NCBI RefSeq assembly: GCF_028128615.1
Contig: NZ_AMDP01000019.1
Location: forward strand, 248,001-312,000
Direction: 5' to 3'
From: Enterococcus sp. 5H
GTDB taxonomy: Bacteria > Bacillota > Bacilli > Lactobacillales > Enterococcaceae
Length of the DNA: 64,000 bases
Both the position numbers and the translations under genes were made by a program. Under the pieces are notes generated by a model. The model worked only from the letters and a program-made list of their open reading frames with translations, was not told the origin of the DNA and did not search any database. Below are positions 8,432-16,203 of the stretch, piece after piece. The stretch's first letter is position 1. Every line of letters starts with the position of its first letter.

Positions 8432-10702
8432 ATGAAATTTAGAAGTTTACTCCAACAAAAAAATGTTCGTCCGTATACAATGACGGCACGCTTTGGTTTA
8501 GAAAAAGAAAGTCAGCGCACCACATTTAATGGACAATTGGCTACGACAGATCATCCGGAAGTTTTAGGGAATCGCTCGTACCATCCATATATTCAAACAG
8601 ATTTTAGTGAAACACAAATGGAGTTAATTACTCCTGTGGCAAATTCAATCAATGAAATGATGCGCTATTTGGCTGCTATTCACGATGTGGCTCAACGTTC
8701 AATGAATAAACAAGAAATGCTTTGGCCCTTAAGTATGCCGCCAAAATTACCACTAAGAGATGAAGATATTAAAATTGCTAAGCTAGAGCAATTTGAAGGT
8801 GTTCTTTATCGTCGTTATTTAGCAAAAGAATATGGTAAACGCAAGCAAATGGTCAGCGGAATTCATTTTAATTTTGAATTTTCGATTGAATTGGTGCAAC
8901 AACTTTTTGCAGCACAAGCAGAGTATCAAACAATTGAAGAATTTAAAAATATCCTTTATATGAAAGTAGCGCGTAACTATTTACGTTACCGTTGGTTAAT
9001 TACGTACCTATTTGGTGCTTCTCCAGTTAGCGAGATGGGTTACTTTACTGAGCATGAAGATCGTCCAAAAGAGCCAGTCAGAAGTATTCGTAACAGTTCT
9101 TTTGGCTATAAAAATAATGAAGAAGTCAAAGTTTCTTATGAGTCATTACAACAGTATATTGATGATATTCACCGCATGGTTGAAAATGGCATTTTATCAG
9201 AGGAAAAAGAATTTTATTCAGCTGTTCGAATGCGTGGCGGTAAACAAATGTCAGATTTGCCTAAAACTGGGATTCGCTACATTGAATTGCGAAATCTGGA
9301 TCTAAATCCGTTTGCTCCGTTAGGTGTTGATGAAGATTCATTAGAATTTATTCATTTATTTATGCTATTTTTATTATGGACAGATGAAAAAGAAGCACCA
9401 AATGACTGGGTAGCAACAGGAGAATTTTTAAATGAACAAGTTGCCTTAGGACACCCATATGCTCAAGTGAAAATGATTGCAGAAGGTGATCGGATTTTTG
9501 CTGAAATGGATGAAATGATTGAAGCGCTAGGTTTGTTTAGAGCACAAAAAATTGTAGAAATTCACCGCAGTCAGCTAAGAACACCAGATCTAACAGTAGC
9601 TGGGAAAATGTGGACAATTATCGAAAGCAACTCAAACCATGAACTAGGTATTATCTTTGGTAAAGAATATCAAGGAATGGCGTTTGAACGTCCCTATCAA
9701 TTAGCTGGTTTTAGAAATATGGAATTATCCACACAGCTGCTTTTATTTGATGCAATTCAAAAAGGTGTTGAAGTTGAGATTCTGGATGAAAAAGAACAGT
9801 TCTTAAAACTAAAACACAAAAATCACGTCGAATATGTTAAAAATGCTAATATGACTAGTAAAGACAGTTATATAGTTCCTTTAATAATGGAAAATAAAAC
9901 AGTAACTAAAAAAGTTCTAGCAGAAGCTGGTTTTACAGTGCCGGGCGGTGACGAATTTACATCAATGGAACAGGCGGAACAAGCCTACGTAAAATATTCA
10001 GAGCAAGCCTTTGTAGTCAAACCTAAAACAACGAATTACGGTGTAGGGATTACGATTTTCAAAGAAGGGGCTTCTTTAGCAGATTATACGGAAGCGTTGA
10101 AGATCGCTTTCAAAGAAGATTCAGCTGTTTTGATTGAAGAGTTTTTACCGGGAACAGAATATCGTTTCTTTGTTTTGGATGACCAAGTACGAGCAATTTT
10201 ATTACGTATACCAGCCAATGTTGTTGGTGACGGAGTGCGTTCAATCGAAGCTTTAGTAGCTGAAAAAAATCTTAATCCATTAAGAGGGACACATCATCGT
10301 TCTCCTTTAGAAGTGATCCAACTTGGTGATCTTGAACGTCTGATGTTAAAAGAGCAAAATTTACTGACTACATCGGTGCCGGCAAAGGACCAAATTGTTT
10401 ACTTACGTGAAAATTCTAATATCAGTACTGGCGGAGATTCCATTGATGTAACCGATCATTTTGATGAAAGTTATAAAACAATTGCCGTTGAAGCTGTTCA
10501 GGCATTAGGAGCCAAAATTTGCGGGATTGATTTAATTATTCCTGATAAATCAGTAATAGGAACAAAAAATAGCCAGACATATGGTATCATCGAAGCGAAT
10601 TTCAATCCTGCCATGCATATGCATGCTTATCCACATTCTGGTCAAGGACGTCATCTAACAATGGATGTCTTGAAGATGTTGTATCCAGAGTTATTTGAAT
10701 AA
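8432..10702 (+). CDS. gshAB: Bifunctional glutamate-cysteine ligase / glutathione synthetase
   Basis: Makes glutathione in two ATP-dependent steps from Glu, Cys and Gly. The first about 470 residues are a gamma-glutamylcysteine ligase (RFGLEKESQRTT near the N-terminus, FSETQMELITP, RYIELRNLDLNPFAP). The C-terminal part, from about 485, is an ATP-grasp glutathione synthetase-like domain (FVVKPKTTNYGVGI, LIEEFLPGTEYRFFVL, IIEANFNPAMHMH). The 756 residues are the normal size of the GshF fusion found in Listeria, streptococci and enterococci. GGGAAGAAAGG precedes the ATG. The gene is single, with a terminator directly after it. Confidence 0.96.
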   Translation: MKFRSLLQQKNVRPYTMTARFGLEKESQRTTFNGQLATTDHPEVLGNRSYHPYIQTDFSETQMELITPVANSINEMMRYLAAIHDVAQRSMNKQEMLWPLSMPPKLPLRDEDIKIAKLEQFEGVLYRRYLAKEYGKRKQMVSGIHFNFEFSIELVQQLFAAQAEYQTIEEFKNILYMKVARNYLRYRWLITYLFGASPVSEMGYFTEHEDRPKEPVRSIRNSSFGYKNNEEVKVSYESLQQYIDDIHRMVENGILSEEKEFYSAVRMRGGKQMSDLPKTGIRYIELRNLDLNPFAPLGVDEDSLEFIHLFMLFLLWTDEKEAPNDWVATGEFLNEQVALGHPYAQVKMIAEGDRIFAEMDEMIEALGLFRAQKIVEIHRSQLRTPDLTVAGKMWTIIESNSNHELGIIFGKEYQGMAFERPYQLAGFRNMELSTQLLLFDAIQKGVEVEILDEKEQFLKLKHKNHVEYVKNANMTSKDSYIVPLIMENKTVTKKVLAEAGFTVPGGDEFTSMEQAEQAYVKYSEQAFVVKPKTTNYGVGITIFKEGASLADYTEALKIAFKEDSAVLIEEFLPGTEYRFFVLDDQVRAILLRIPANVVGDGVRSIEALVAEKNLNPLRGTHHRSPLEVIQLGDLERLMLKEQNLLTTSVPAKDQIVYLRENSNISTGGDSIDVTDHFDESYKTIAVEAVQALGAKICGIDLIIPDKSVIGTKNSQTYGIIEANFNPAMHMHAYPHSGQGRHLTMDVLKMLYPELFE

Positions 10703-10721
10703 GTTTGATGTTAGATAAATT

Positions 10722-10772
10722 AAAAAGATACTGTGTCTTACTGTGTTTAGCAGTAATCCAGTATCTTTTTTC
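10722..10772. terminator. Bidirectional terminator between gshAB and the minus-strand pair
   Basis: AAAAAGATACTG pairs with CAGTATCTTTTTT. A tract on the left and T tract on the right let it serve both converging transcripts. Confidence 0.85.
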
Positions 10773-10777
10773 TTAGG

Positions 10778-11185
10778 TTAGTATTCTAAAGCTTTAATAG
10801 CAATGGTTTGTTTGGTTTCTTCTACTTCTAAACCAGTTTTTTCTTCCCACCATTGCTTCATTTCACGTTCATAGGTTGTTGGGAAATCATCTGCTACTTC
10901 GCTCATGGTTCTTCCTTGCAAACGAGCGTAAGGGAAATTTAAAATTAGATTATACTTAAGTTCATTTAATAAACTATAGTATTGGAACATCATGTATTTT
11001 AGATCTTCTTCATCATTTTCAAGCATGACCTTTGGCGCACGATCCAGCATAAAACCAAAGCTGCGCATCATAAACGTAAAAGCATCCATATGATCTGCTT
11101 CTATTAATTCTACTTCCCGCAGTAATTTAATGTGAGTGTTTAGTGCATTAGCCAAATCTTGTTTTAACAACTGTTGATCTACCAT
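10778..11185 (-). CDS. Hypothetical protein, 135 aa
   Basis: I do not recognise this family. It is a soluble, acidic, mainly helical protein (LLKQDLANALNTHIKLL near the N-terminus; EREMKQWWEEKTG near the C-terminus) with no signal peptide or membrane segment. AGGAGG stands upstream of the ATG with suitable spacing. It follows the YueI-like gene by 15 bases in the same direction, so the two form a small operon ending at the terminator shared with gshAB. The good ribosome site and operon position support it as a real gene. Confidence 0.75.
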   Translation of the reverse strand: MVDQQLLKQDLANALNTHIKLLREVELIEADHMDAFTFMMRSFGFMLDRAPKVMLENDEEDLKYMMFQYYSLLNELKYNLILNFPYARLQGRTMSEVADDFPTTYEREMKQWWEEKTGLEVEETKQTIAIKALEY

Positions 11186-11200
11186 CTTTTTTCCTCCTAT

Positions 11201-11650
11201 TTAGTGAAATAATTTATGCCAAAAACTTTTTTTCGGCGTTTCTACAGTAGCAGGCTCCTCTTCTTTTTTCGCATATTTTTCCTCAATATCAATCACCGAT
11301 TCATTGACTGCTTCTTTAGCTGTTAAAATTAGACCCAAAGCATCCGGTGAATTAGTGACAAAATCGTTAACCACAGTAAAATTCGTATTATTTTCATTAA
11401 TTAGCTTTATATAACTAGATTGTAAGGCAATATCCATAGAACCGTTCAATAGAACGGTAGCGTCTGGGTGTTGTTTCAGCTCAGTTAAAAAGCTGGTTTT
11501 ATTTTCAGAAGAGTTCATTTGGGTAATTGTCATTGTTAGGTAACAACGTTCTCGAAAAGTACCCATATATTTACGTTGTTCTTCGGGTTTAAGCAACGGG
11601 GTGCCATACATTGCATTGTCTAAATGTTTCTGTAAGTCATCTTGTGCCAT
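11201..11650 (-). CDS. YueI family protein (DUF1694)
   Basis: Uncharacterised cytoplasmic protein. The core motifs fit DUF1694/YueI: YMGTFRERCYLTMT at about residues 28-41, then a small Rossmann-like segment VLLNGSMDIALQSSYIKLINE, and a C-terminal charged linker ending in KKSFWHKLFH. It is 149 residues long, as usual. It is the first gene of a two-gene minus-strand operon with the 135-aa gene. Function in this family is not established. Confidence 0.8.
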   Translation of the reverse strand: MAQDDLQKHLDNAMYGTPLLKPEEQRKYMGTFRERCYLTMTITQMNSSENKTSFLTELKQHPDATVLLNGSMDIALQSSYIKLINENNTNFTVVNDFVTNSPDALGLILTAKEAVNESVIDIEEKYAKKEEEPATVETPKKSFWHKLFH

Positions 11651-11770
11651 TAATTATCTAACCTGCTTCCATTATTTTTCTTACTTTAAATTATAGCATA
11701 GAACTAGGCTAATTCACCTGAAAAGGCTGATTTTATAAGAATCTCGTGAAAGCTAAGTTCTAAAAAGGTA

Positions 11771-11799
11771 TTGCTTTTCTTACAGCTTTCGCATAAACT
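11771..11799 (+). promoter_or_regulatory. Promoter of the siderophore transport operon
   Basis: TTGCTT (11771-11776), 17-base spacer, TAAACT (11794-11799). A Fur-like box begins nine bases downstream, covering the expected start point. Confidence 0.65.
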
Positions 11800-11807
11800 A
11801 ATAACTA

Positions 11808-11826
11808 AGAATGAAAATCATTCTCA
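11808..11826 (+). promoter_or_regulatory. Fur-type iron box
   Basis: AGAATGA-AAA-TCATTCT (11808-11824) is a perfect 7-bp inverted repeat. In the 7-1-7 reading, TGAAAATCATTCTCA (11812-11826) is close to TGATAATNATTATCA. It sits just after the -10 of the siderophore operon, where a Fur repressor would block transcription when iron is plentiful. Confidence 0.8.
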
Positions 11827-11876
11827 ATTAGAGAGGCTGTTTTTATTCTAGGAAGTAGAAAAAACGGAGCGAGTGT

Positions 11877-12824
11877 ATGAAAAAAATAGGCCTATTTGTT
11901 CTCTTACTCCTTTTGATTGTGTCATCGATTTTTGTTGGAGTGAAAGATATCTCTCTGACTCAATTATTTCAATGGGATTCACAGCAGCAATTAGTATTAT
12001 TAACGACAAGGGTACCGCGGACAATTAGTTTGGTGATTGCAGGAAGTACGATTAGTATTTCAGGGTTAATTATGCAGCATTTAACACAGAATAAATTTGT
12101 GTCACCAAGTACCGCCGGGACAATGGATAGTGCACGTCTAGGAATTTTAGTAGTGATGATTTTCTTTCCAAGTGCACCATTATTATTTCGGTCTTTTGTT
12201 GCGTTTTTGTTTGCCTTTGGGGGCACCTTGGTGTTTATTTACTTAACACGATTTTTACCAGCGAAAAACCAAGTGATGATTCCGTTAATCGGGGTTATGT
12301 TTGGTAACATCATTGGTTCAATAGCGACATTTTTCGCGTATCAGTTTCAATTAGTACAAAATATGTCTTCATGGCTGCAGGGAAATTTTTCTACAGTGAT
12401 GAAAGGCAATTATGAGTTGCTGTATCTGACGATTCCGTTATTAATTGTGACGTATCTGTTTGCATATCGCTTTACCGTCGTTGGGATGGGGGAAGATATG
12501 GCGACAAATTTAGGCTTAAATTATCAACGGATTCAGTTGTTTGGTTTAGGCATTGTGGCATTATCCAGTGCAGTCGTTTTGATTATGGTAGGAAACATTC
12601 CATTTTTAGGTGTAATTGTACCTAATCTGGTGTCAATGCGTTATGGCGATCATATGAAAAATACGTTAGCAATTACTGCAGTTGGAGGAAGTATTTTTTT
12701 ACTGGCTTGTGATGTATTAGCGCGAGTTGTAATTGCGCCGTACGAAGTTCCAGTTAGCGTTGTCGTAGGTGTGCTCGGCAGTTTTATTTTTATCGCATTA
12801 TTGATGAGGAGGAAAACAGTATGA
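11877..12824 (+). CDS. Iron-siderophore ABC transporter permease 1 (FecCD family)
   Basis: One half of the membrane channel importing ferric siderophore. It is a polytopic protein of 315 residues with an N-terminal helix (IGLFVLLLLLIVSSIFVGV), the family segment TRVPRTISLVIAGSTISISGLIMQ (about 41-64), and the C-terminal coupling region GNIPFLGVIVPNLVSMRYG. The order permease-permease-ATPase-binding protein equals that of the petrobactin system yclNOPQ of Bacillus, though the actual siderophore cannot be assigned. First gene of the operon behind the Fur box; it overlaps the next gene by 4 bases (ATGA). Confidence 0.92.
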   Translation: MKKIGLFVLLLLLIVSSIFVGVKDISLTQLFQWDSQQQLVLLTTRVPRTISLVIAGSTISISGLIMQHLTQNKFVSPSTAGTMDSARLGILVVMIFFPSAPLLFRSFVAFLFAFGGTLVFIYLTRFLPAKNQVMIPLIGVMFGNIIGSIATFFAYQFQLVQNMSSWLQGNFSTVMKGNYELLYLTIPLLIVTYLFAYRFTVVGMGEDMATNLGLNYQRIQLFGLGIVALSSAVVLIMVGNIPFLGVIVPNLVSMRYGDHMKNTLAITAVGGSIFLLACDVLARVVIAPYEVPVSVVVGVLGSFIFIALLMRRKTV

Positions 12825-13789
12825 AAAAATTCTTCCACTCATTTGCGTTTAAAATTATCATGCTCTCAATCGCTGTTATTGCGGTATGCGTGTTGTACTT
12901 AACCTATAAAACCTATGGAAACTGGGCATTTGCATTAGACCTTCGTGGTCGGAAATTACTAGCATTTGTTTTTGTCGGAATTGCTGCGACATTTTCGACC
13001 ATTAGCTTTCAGACGATGACCCAGAATCATTTTTTAACGCCTAATATATTAGGACTGGATTCGTTATATGTATTTATCCAGACATTATTGTTTTTCTTTT
13101 TAGGTGGGCAGCAATTGTTGGGTAATGAAACGATCGGAACTTTTTTATTAAATGTTTTATTAATGGTTGCGGTGAGTATTGTTTTATCAAGGTTTCTATT
13201 GAAAAGAGGGAACAATGATTTATTTTTATTATTAATGATCGGTATTATTTTAGGAACTTTTTTCAATAGTATTAGCACGTTTTTGCAAGTGGTGATGGAC
13301 CCGAATGAATATGATCTGCTGCAAGGAAAATTATTTGCCAGTTTTGGCAATGTCAATAGCCAGTATTTATTGATTGCAGGCACTTTGATTAGTTTGTTAG
13401 CAGGATTCTTGTGGGTGAAAAGTCATGCGCTGGATGTGTTGCATTTAGGTAGCGATCAGGCAACGAGTTTAGGCATTAATGTTCCTAGATTTCAATTTGT
13501 TTTATTAACGGTGATTAGTGGGTTGATTGGGTTGTCGACAGCCTTAGTGGGTCCAGTGACTTTTTTAGGTTTTATTGTAGCAAACATGAGTTATCAGTTG
13601 ATGGGAACATATAAGCATCGAGAATTATTTGTAGGCGGGAGTTTGTTATCTATTCTTTTATTAGTTTTAGGGCAATTTCTCGTTGAACAAGTCTTCCAGT
13701 TGAATACGACTTTAAGTATTGTGATTGAATTTGGCGGTGGACTATATTTTGTTGGAAAAATCATTAGCGAAAGGAAGCAGCACGTATGA
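12821..13789 (+). CDS. Iron-siderophore ABC transporter permease 2 (FecCD family)
   Basis: Partner permease of the preceding gene, 322 residues. Family features: RGRKLLAFVFVGIAATFSTISFQTM (about 41-65), the HLGSDQATSLGINVPRFQF loop, and LVGPVTFLGFIVANMSYQLMG, the segment that contacts the ATPase. The ATG overlaps the stop of permease 1 and its own stop overlaps the ATPase start, indicating translational coupling. No competence for another substrate class is visible. Confidence 0.92.
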   Translation: MKKFFHSFAFKIIMLSIAVIAVCVLYLTYKTYGNWAFALDLRGRKLLAFVFVGIAATFSTISFQTMTQNHFLTPNILGLDSLYVFIQTLLFFFLGGQQLLGNETIGTFLLNVLLMVAVSIVLSRFLLKRGNNDLFLLLMIGIILGTFFNSISTFLQVVMDPNEYDLLQGKLFASFGNVNSQYLLIAGTLISLLAGFLWVKSHALDVLHLGSDQATSLGINVPRFQFVLLTVISGLIGLSTALVGPVTFLGFIVANMSYQLMGTYKHRELFVGGSLLSILLLVLGQFLVEQVFQLNTTLSIVIEFGGGLYFVGKIISERKQHV

Positions 13790-14544
13790 TTGAAATAAAA
13801 AATGTCTCAAAAAGATATGGTGAAAAAATTGTGGTTTCAGAAGTTCAATTACCGATTACTGAGCAAAAACTTACAGCTTTTATTGGACCAAACGGTGCAG
13901 GGAAAAGTACGCTGCTTTCAATGATGAGCCGTTTAATTCCTAAAGATACAGGAGAAATTTATTTAGACCACAATGAAGTGAAAACCTGGAAACAAAGTGA
14001 GCTATCAAAAAAATTATCAATTTTAAAGCAAACAAACGGGATTAATTTAAAAATTACGGTAAGAGAATTAGTCAATTTCGGTCGTTTTCCTTATAGTAAA
14101 GGTCGCTTGAAAAAAGAAGATCATGAAAAAGTCGAAGAGGCCATGAAAAACTTAGGCTTGTTGGATTTGGCTGATGAATTGATTGATACATTATCAGGTG
14201 GACAATTGCAGCGTGTCTACATTGCTATGGTCTTAGCGCAAGATACGGATTATATTTTACTGGATGAACCATTGAATAATCTGGATATGAATTTCGCAGT
14301 TCAAATGATGCAAACATTACGACGTTTAGTAGATGAGTTTGGCAAAACCGTAGTAATTGTTTTACATGATATTAATTTTGCCGCAAGTTATGCGGATGAA
14401 ATTGTCGCAATGAAAGATGGACGATTGTTTACAAATGGTACAACGGATGAAATTATTCAATCAGAAGTATTAAACGAACTTTACGATATGAACATCCGAA
14501 TTTGTGAAATTGAGGGCAAACGTTTTTGTATGTATTTTAATTAG
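13786..14544 (+). CDS. Iron-siderophore ABC transporter ATP-binding protein
   Basis: Cytoplasmic ATPase powering the two FecCD permeases. Walker A GPNGAGKS (34-41), signature LSGGQ (136-140) and Walker B ILLDEP (about 157-162), with the switch His in VIVLHDINFA. 252 residues, typical of FhuC/FecE-type subunits. The start overlaps the permease 2 stop by 4 bases. It is followed by 91 non-coding bases before the binding-protein gene. Confidence 0.94.
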   Translation: MIEIKNVSKRYGEKIVVSEVQLPITEQKLTAFIGPNGAGKSTLLSMMSRLIPKDTGEIYLDHNEVKTWKQSELSKKLSILKQTNGINLKITVRELVNFGRFPYSKGRLKKEDHEKVEEAMKNLGLLDLADELIDTLSGGQLQRVYIAMVLAQDTDYILLDEPLNNLDMNFAVQMMQTLRRLVDEFGKTVVIVLHDINFAASYADEIVAMKDGRLFTNGTTDEIIQSEVLNELYDMNIRICEIEGKRFCMYFN

Positions 14545-14563
14545 AACAGTGAAAAAACGTACT

Positions 14564-14579
14564 TAATTTTCATGAAAAT
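14564..14579. repeat. Perfect palindrome between ATPase and binding-protein genes
   Basis: AATTTTCATGAAAATT is a 16-base palindrome, extended by TTA/AGG-flanks to an imperfect hairpin, in the 91-base gap. It has no T tract, so it is more likely an mRNA-stability hairpin or protein site than a terminator. Confidence 0.5.
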
Positions 14580-14635
14580 TAGGAATCTAAATGTTGAATA
14601 AACATTAAAAAATAATAATTAATCGGAGGACAAAA

Positions 14636-15598
14636 ATGAAAAAGAAATTTTTAGCTATTGCTACGGTATCAATGCTTGCTTTATTAACTTTAGGGGCATG
14701 TGGAAATAATAATGGAGTAACAGACGGTTCAGCGGCTAAAGAATCAAGTTCAGCAGAAGCAACAACAATTACAGTAACGGATTCAAATGGTTCAATTGAA
14801 GTTCCGAAAAATCCTAAAAAAGTTGTTGTTTTCGATAACGGCTCATTAGATACAATTGATGCATTAGGTGCTGGTGATACAATTGTTGGCGCAGCAACAA
14901 AAAATTTACCGGAGTATTTATCAAGTTACAAAGATGTAGAATCAGCTGGTGGAATTAAAGAACCAGATTTAGAGAAAATTAATGAACTACAACCAGAACT
15001 AATCATTATCTCTGGTCGTCAACAAGATTTCCAAGAAAAATTAAGCAAAATAGCTCCAACTGTTTATCTATCAGTAGATGCCAAAGATACATGGAACTCA
15101 ACAAAACACAATATCGAAACATTAGCTGAAATTTTTGATAAAAAAGATGAAGCGGATAAAAAGATCGCTGATTTAGAAAAAGAAATTGCTGATGTTAAAG
15201 AACAAGCAGAAGCAAGCAATCAAACTGCGCTAGTTACTTTAGTAAATGAAGGCCAACTTTCAGCTTACGGTACAGGTTCTCGTTTCGGCATCGTTCATGA
15301 TACTTTTGGTTTTAAACAAGCAGATGATGCTATCGAAGCTTCAACTCATGGGCAAAGTGTTTCATATGAATATGTGCTAGAAAAAAATCCTGATATTTTA
15401 TTTGTAGTAGATCGTACTAAAGCCATCGGTGGAGACGATACAAATGATAATGTTGCGGACAATGAATTAGTGAAACAAACAAATGCTGGGAAAAACGGTA
15501 AAGTTATTTCTTTACAACCAGACGTGTGGTATTTAAGCGGTGGTGGGTTAGAATCTACTCATTTGATGATCGAAGATGTGAAAAAAGCATTTAATTAA
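14636..15598 (+). CDS. Iron-siderophore ABC transporter substrate-binding lipoprotein
   Basis: Extracellular membrane-anchored receptor that captures the ferric siderophore. It has a lipoprotein signal peptide with lipobox LGAC and lipidated Cys22, a Ser/Ala/Glu-rich linker, then a type III (helical backbone) binding-protein fold: PKNPKKVVVFDNGSLDTIDALGAG (about 58-81), ELQPELIIISGRQQ, and a C-terminal lobe with TGSRFGIVHDTFGF. 320 residues. CGGAGG precedes the ATG. It is the last gene of the operon and has its own terminator. Similarity to the YclQ/FatB group is inferred from layout. Confidence 0.93.
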   Translation: MKKKFLAIATVSMLALLTLGACGNNNGVTDGSAAKESSSAEATTITVTDSNGSIEVPKNPKKVVVFDNGSLDTIDALGAGDTIVGAATKNLPEYLSSYKDVESAGGIKEPDLEKINELQPELIIISGRQQDFQEKLSKIAPTVYLSVDAKDTWNSTKHNIETLAEIFDKKDEADKKIADLEKEIADVKEQAEASNQTALVTLVNEGQLSAYGTGSRFGIVHDTFGFKQADDAIEASTHGQSVSYEYVLEKNPDILFVVDRTKAIGGDDTNDNVADNELVKQTNAGKNGKVISLQPDVWYLSGGGLESTHLMIEDVKKAFN

Positions 15599-15606
15599 AG
15601 TATTAG

Positions 15607-15639
15607 AACAAGAGGGATAAAAATGTTCCTCTTGTTTTT
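15607..15639 (+). terminator. Terminator of the siderophore operon
   Basis: AACAAGAGGGA pairs with TTCCTCTTGTT, followed by TTTTAATTT. Confidence 0.8.
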
Positions 15640-15652
15640 AATTTATCTCCTA

Positions 15653-15682
15653 TTGACGTCGATTATTTTTATATGCTACAAT
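15653..15682 (+). promoter_or_regulatory. Promoter of the Met T-box leader
   Basis: TTGACG (15653-15658), 18-base spacer, TACAAT (15677-15682), with a TG one base upstream of the -10. The leader RNA would start near 15689. Confidence 0.8.
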
Positions 15683-15688
15683 CCTTGT

Positions 15689-15958
15689 AATACATTATCT
15701 ATTAAAATTAAATGTGAAGATAAGGAAAGTATTTTTCAGATAACTTTTAGAGAGTCTCGGCTGGTGGAAAGAGATAGTGAATATGGAAATGAAAATGGCC
15801 TTTGAGCAAATTGATTGAATACGTTGAAATCAATTCAGGTGCGCCTGTTATAGCGCCTCAGTATGTTTGTACTGACAGAGTGGACTTATTTAAGTCAATT
15901 GAAGGTGGTACCGCGAAAGTTTATAGCTCTCGTCCTTTTTATAGGACGGGGGCTTTTT
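15689..15958 (+). promoter_or_regulatory. T-box riboswitch, AUG (methionine) specifier
   Basis: Leader that senses uncharged tRNA and prevents premature termination. The conserved T-box GAAGGTGGTACCGCG is at 15901-15915, followed by a terminator formed by CTCTCGTCC / GGACGGGGG and a T run (15927-15958). In stem I the segment GAAAATGGCCTTTGAGC aligns with the equivalent Trp leader segment at 19316-19331 and puts ATG at 15795-15797 in the specifier position, hence tRNA-Met. The specifier register is read by eye; the T-box itself is certain. The controlled gene is the peptide-binding lipoprotein at 16204. Confidence 0.9.
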
Positions 15959-15960
15959 GC

Positions 15961-16089
15961 TGTGAATCACTTCACTTCGTTACGATCTCATCAATCTCTA
16001 AGAGCTAAAGCTCAAAGAATTGAAGGACTACGATTGGCTACGCCAGAGTAGATGATGAACAGTACTTGGCGAGCGAAGTTACCACTTTT
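15961..16089 (+). repeat. Dispersed copy of the 137-bp T-box-associated repeat
   Basis: About 125 bases from TGTGAATCACTTCACTTCG to GCGAAGTTACC that match, with scattered substitutions, the repeat unit found in tandem at 19614-19979. Shared blocks include CTAAGAGCTAAAGCTCAAAG, AATTGAAGGACTACGATTGG and TACTTGGCGAGCGAAGTTAC. It lacks the CCAAGGG segment of the other copies. It begins directly after the T-box terminator. I see no open reading frame with a credible ribosome site in it. Confidence 0.85.
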
Positions 16090-16203
16090 TACACTCAAAA
16101 AAAATACTATCCACAGCTAAAAAGCAAACTTTCTAAGCAACAAAATTTCACAAAAACATGGTAGGAGTAGTTAATGTATGAAAATATTGGAGGGAGAAAT
16201 ACA

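Noticed and set aside
15623-16051. Reading frames of 60-68 codons in the Met T-box leader
   Set aside because: They overlap the promoter, specifier stem and terminator and lack ribosome sites.
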